A DNA stretch of 64,000 bases. It comes from Sacculina carcini. Its lineage: Eukaryota > Arthropoda > Thecostraca > Sacculinidae. The notes beneath the pieces are model-generated. The model had not been told where the DNA came from. It made no database searches and was given only the letters and a program-made list of their open reading frames with translations. The stretch's first letter is position 1. Every line of letters starts with the position of its first letter. The stretch covers positions 3,386,645-3,450,644 of the forward strand of contig OU696585.1 of assembly GCA_916048095.2 (NCBI GenBank), given 5' to 3'. This document shows, one piece after another, positions 62,449 through 64,000 of the stretch. A program made the position numbers and the translations under genes.

Positions 62449-62861
62449 CCGAAAACTTTGAAACAAACCTTTCTATATATGATTAATTTTACCCGGATTA
62501 TTCTAACCTCAAGTACCTATTAGTTATTTTTCACGAGATTTCATTGGGGATATTTCTACGAAATAAATAGTTTTTTATGTATTGAACAAAAAACAGCAAA
62601 ATCTGGGTTTTGTGAGTAACAGGTTCTCCTGAAAACTGTGAAACAAATATTTTTATATAATTAATTTGACCGAATTATTTTAACCTCAAGTGCCCATTAC
62701 CTGTTTTCCACGAGTTTTCACTGGGAATTATATTTACGAGATAGCGAGTATAGTAGTTGTGGTTGACGCAGTCATTCCTGAACTGAATTGCGGTAGTGAA
62801 GCATCGTTTTCACACACTGTCAATTTTGATCTAGCGTCGAAGGTGAATACCTGAAGACACC
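62445..62861 (+). promoter_or_regulatory. Conserved proximal upstream region of kinase copy 4
   Basis: It matches 18316-18727 and 38729-39139, including the duplicated internal block. Everything further upstream differs (LINE sequence instead of the 340-bp array), so this about 415 bp is the only upstream DNA shared by all three visible gene starts. Confidence 0.5.
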
Positions 62862-64000
62862 ATGCAAGCAATGCACAGCAAAAGCGATATTGATGAAGCA
62901 TTCATCAAACACCTAGCCTGGACCGGTGTTACCGAAGAGGCAGCAAAGTTATGTGTCCACTACAACATCTCTTCAAAGTGGAGCATGCTTTCCAACTGGA
63001 GGAAGACCATCCGCCAGTGTCCCGCGTACTATGCGCGCTATATCAAGATCTACTCGGCGAAAATGATCACCCAGAAGCCAAGCAAAGCTCTCGCCATGTG
63101 TGGCAAGCATACCACTTTGCTGAAGGATTTGGAGATTTCGCTACGTACGTACACCAGATGGTGGCAATTAGAGTTTGTACAGCAGCAACAAGGGGTCATT
63201 GTTCTGCTCGACTACATGAATATTGTACTGTCGGCCAAAGAACGCGTTGACCAAAAAGAGAAAACAGCCGTTAAAACCTGCTGTATGCAGATCTTCAAAA
63301 CATCCAACACCAAAAAGACCACTCGGATGGCCAATACACAACAGGTGTTAAACCTATGTGTGCTCTGCCTCAAAGCAATAGTCAGTGAGAGGCAATCACT
63401 CAGCAAAATTGTGCTGGATAGGGATAATACCCTGGTACTGGTACGTTGCGTGGACTTTATCCAGCAAGAGCCCACTGCATCGACCATTATGGGCATTTTG
63501 AAAAAACTGGCCAAAATCAACCAGTATGTCAGCGCAACCATTCAAGAGGTTCGCTACATGGATCTCAGCACGCGTGAGATCGGTCAGTTAAGCAAGTTAG
63601 TCACGAATTTCGATGAGCCTGGACCTCGATCACCATACATCGATTACTCTGATATTCCTCGGGTACTCAACTGGGTTGTTTGTGAGGATATCGGAATATC
63701 TAGCCGTCAGTGTGACATACAGCCAATAAGCAGAACAGTAATGCTCTTCAGTGAAATGTTAAAGGCATTGGATCTGATAGAAAACATATGTTCAGACAGT
63801 GTAATGAACAAACATCAAGCCAACGAAGACGTTAGGAAATCTACGAGCAACGACATCGGTAGAAAGAGCAGAAGTGCAACCGATAAAGTGGTTTTTGTAA
63901 AAAGTGACGTATCACTGTCAATGTCCACTGATTCCATAATATCACCGCCATCATCACGATCACTATCATTACTACCACAACCACAACCACTACCATCACC
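62862..64000 (+). CDS. Giant fusion protein, copy 4: N-terminal part, continues beyond the window
   Basis: 379 complete codons are open to the window edge. They cover the whole formin GBD/FH3-like region ([37 protein letters not shown]) and the start of the Ser/Pro region. Differences from copies 2 and 3 include YYARYIKIY, PSKALAMC, AVKTCC, MANTQQVLNL, QQEPTAST and KINQYVSA, so this is the most diverged N-terminus in the window. No stop or frameshift is seen. Whether it keeps the antisense LINE fragment and the kinases cannot be told. Confidence 0.85.
   Translation, partial: MQAMHSKSDIDEAFIKHLAWTGVTEEAAKLCVHYNISSKWSMLSNWRKTIRQCPAYYARYIKIYSAKMITQKPSKALAMCGKHTTLLKDLEISLRTYTRWWQLEFVQQQQGVIVLLDYMNIVLSAKERVDQKEKTAVKTCCMQIFKTSNTKKTTRMANTQQVLNLCVLCLKAIVSERQSLSKIVLDRDNTLVLVRCVDFIQQEPTASTIMGILKKLAKINQYVSATIQEVRYMDLSTREIGQLSKLVTNFDEPGPRSPYIDYSDIPRVLNWVVCEDIGISSRQCDIQPISRTVMLFSEMLKALDLIENICSDSVMNKHQANEDVRKSTSNDIGRKSRSATDKVVFVKSDVSLSMSTDSIISPPSSRSLSLLPQPQPLPS

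Noticed and set aside
62951..63250. A separate small gene in another frame of the N-terminal region (also at 18817 and 39229)
   Set aside because: Shadow frame of the formin-like region, conserved only because the main frame is.

Overview
This is animal nuclear DNA, probably from an arthropod or a related invertebrate. The evidence is spliced dishevelled exons with GT-AG borders and consistent phases, aPKC-type kinase and formin-type domains, non-LTR and Ty3/gypsy retrotransposons, abundant microsatellites and satellites, and scattered (TTAGG)n tracts. The species cannot be told from the sequence. No operon, ribosome binding site, CRISPR array, rRNA gene or convincing tRNA gene was seen.

The window is built around four tandem, same-strand copies of a very large intronless gene. 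Copy 1 (1-3689, 3' part only) is cut inside its last kinase domain by a gypsy fragment. Copy 2 (18728-26809, 2693 codons) and copy 3 (39140-47818, 2892 codons) are complete and open. Copy 4 (62862-64000) runs off the right edge. The predicted protein has an unusual architecture. An N-terminal segment resembles the GTPase-binding/FH3 region of FMNL-type formins. A Ser/Pro-rich stretch follows, carrying 8 or 10 copies of a basic module. Three complete catalytic domains of atypical protein kinase C (aPKC) type come next, with a further module before the second and the third. There is no PB1 or C1 domain. In both complete copies the Ser/Pro stretch also contains an antisense piece of a LINE whose own strand reads a 2A-like GDIEENPGP.

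On the minus strand, four exons of a dishevelled (Dsh/Dvl) gene lie at 57163-51174. They encode the complete DEP domain, a proline-rich stretch and a C-terminal exon ending EYFVNVM. The last exon is present a second time behind copy 2 (30332-30163), so the duplicated unit includes the kinase gene plus the dishevelled 3' exon, tail to tail. Satellites fill the dishevelled introns: a GTGTCAGTGTTA-type array of about 1.65 kb and a TTCAATGTATCAATAG-type array of about 1.3 kb.

The rest is mobile and repeated DNA. It includes a truncated gypsy (3690-6199, minus); an I/Nimb-like LINE without its endonuclease (6670-11560, minus); an array with a CCCGCCCGTCGTGCGGAA core (11955-15025); a TIR element with 8-bp target duplications and internal TTAGG tracts (three copies); a tandem array of about 340 bp units (16020-18175, repeated at 33870-35995); an LQGDTLAP-type LINE (32844-33869); L2/CR1-group LINEs (36066-38663, 51357-51925, 57633-58908); and a decayed CR1-like LINE (59290-62370) with its own 358-bp insert. 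Several insertions have an empty site or an intact target duplication inside the window, so their boundaries are exact and their order can be read.
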